The position numbers and the translations under genes were made by a program. Under the pieces are notes generated by a model, which saw nothing but the letters and a program-made list of their open reading frames with translations, was not told the DNA's origin and did no database searches. A stretch of DNA of 64,000 nucleotides from Burkholderiales bacterium (GTDB lineage: Bacteria; Pseudomonadota; Gammaproteobacteria; Burkholderiales; Burkholderiaceae_C), in the NCBI GenBank assembly GCA_016191995.1, contig JACPVA010000132.1, positions 1-64,000 on the forward strand. The letters run 5' to 3'. Within the stretch, counting starts at the first letter, position 1. Each line of letters starts with the position of its first letter. This document shows positions 63,313-64,000 of the stretch, piece after piece.

Positions 63313-63750
63313 ATGCCGATGACGAACGCCCCCGCCAAGCCACGCCCCGTCTACCGCAATATCCACGTGACCGACATCGTGCGCTACCGGCTGCCGGTGG
63401 CGGGCATGGTGTCGATCCTGCACCGCGTCAGCGGCGCGCTGATGTTCCTGCTGCTGCCGTTCGCGCTGTGGATCTTCGACGCCAGCCTGAGCTCGGAGTT
63501 CTCGTACGAGGCGCTGGCCAGCGCGTTCGCGGCCGGCGCCGGGCCGCTGCCCGGCTGGTTCCTGAAGCTGGTCTCGCTGGCGCTGATCTGGGCCTACCTG
63601 CACCATGCGATCGCCGGCGTGCGCCACCTGTGGATGGACGCCACGCACAGCGTCAGCAAGGCACAGGGGGCGAACTCGGCGATCGTCACGCTGGCGCTGT
63701 CGCTGCTGCTGACCCTGGCGCTCGGCGCCAGGCTGTTCGGCCTGTTCTGA
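63313..63750 (+). CDS. sdhC: Succinate dehydrogenase cytochrome b556 subunit
   Basis: [36 protein letters not shown]...[16 protein letters not shown]. Confidence 0.94.
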   Translation: MPMTNAPAKPRPVYRNIHVTDIVRYRLPVAGMVSILHRVSGALMFLLLPFALWIFDASLSSEFSYEALASAFAAGAGPLPGWFLKLVSLALIWAYLHHAIAGVRHLWMDATHSVSKAQGANSAIVTLALSLLLTLALGARLFGLF

Positions 63751-63762
63751 AGGAGTCGGGCG

Positions 63763-64000
63763 ATGGCCGTCAACTACGGATCCAAGCGCATCGTCGTCGG
63801 CGCGCACTACGGCTTTCGCGACTGGCTGAGCCAGCGCGTCAGCGCGGCGCTGATGGCGATCTTCACCCTCGCGCTGGTCGTCCAGGTGCTGCTGCCGGGG
63901 CCGATCAGCTACGACAAGTGGGCCGGCATCTTCGCCGCCCAGTGGATGAAGCTGCTGACCTTCACCGTCGTCGTCGCGCTGCTGTGGCACGCGTGGGTCG
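63763..64000 (+). CDS. sdhD: Succinate dehydrogenase membrane anchor subunit (truncated at window end)
   Basis: [43 protein letters not shown]... Confidence 0.92.
   Translation, partial: MAVNYGSKRIVVGAHYGFRDWLSQRVSAALMAIFTLALVVQVLLPGPISYDKWAGIFAAQWMKLLTFTVVVALLWHAWV

Overview
A 64 kb, very GC-rich chromosomal window that reads like a Burkholderiales (betaproteobacterial) genome. Most of it is ordinary housekeeping: acyl-CoA synthetase, riboflavin synthase, acnA, marC, an SHP/DUF1924-diheme cytochrome-cytochrome b operon with a QseBC-like two-component system, serA-serC, NAD-glutamate dehydrogenase, sbcB, panE-like, and a TCA cluster (acnB, citE-like, mdh, gntR, sdhCD). Two regions stand out. 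(1) About 46.6-56.0 kb: a tightly overlapped signalling cluster (GGDEF protein, TonB-dependent receptor, tiny secreted ORF, YfiR/DUF4154, hybrid kinase with a CHASE8-like sensor, REC-PAS-GGDEF-EAL protein). It looks like a rewired YfiBNR-type c-di-GMP pathway and is my best candidate for an under-described system. (2) About 17.7-22.8 kb (with its counterpart at 11.3-12.7 kb): an accessory graveyard. It holds two copies of the same chimeric pseudogene (MFS fragment joined to a Phd-like antitoxin tail), a GNAT-toxin remnant, an Avd-like (diversity-generating retroelement accessory) remnant, a frameshifted hicA beside an intact DUF1902/HicB-like gene, and an intact CcdB toxin with a Phd/CcdA-like hybrid antitoxin. 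A VapBC module at 59 kb has an unusually clear promoter/operator. No rRNA, tRNA, CRISPR array or complete transposon was recognised. All family calls come from reading the sequence by eye; no database search was run.
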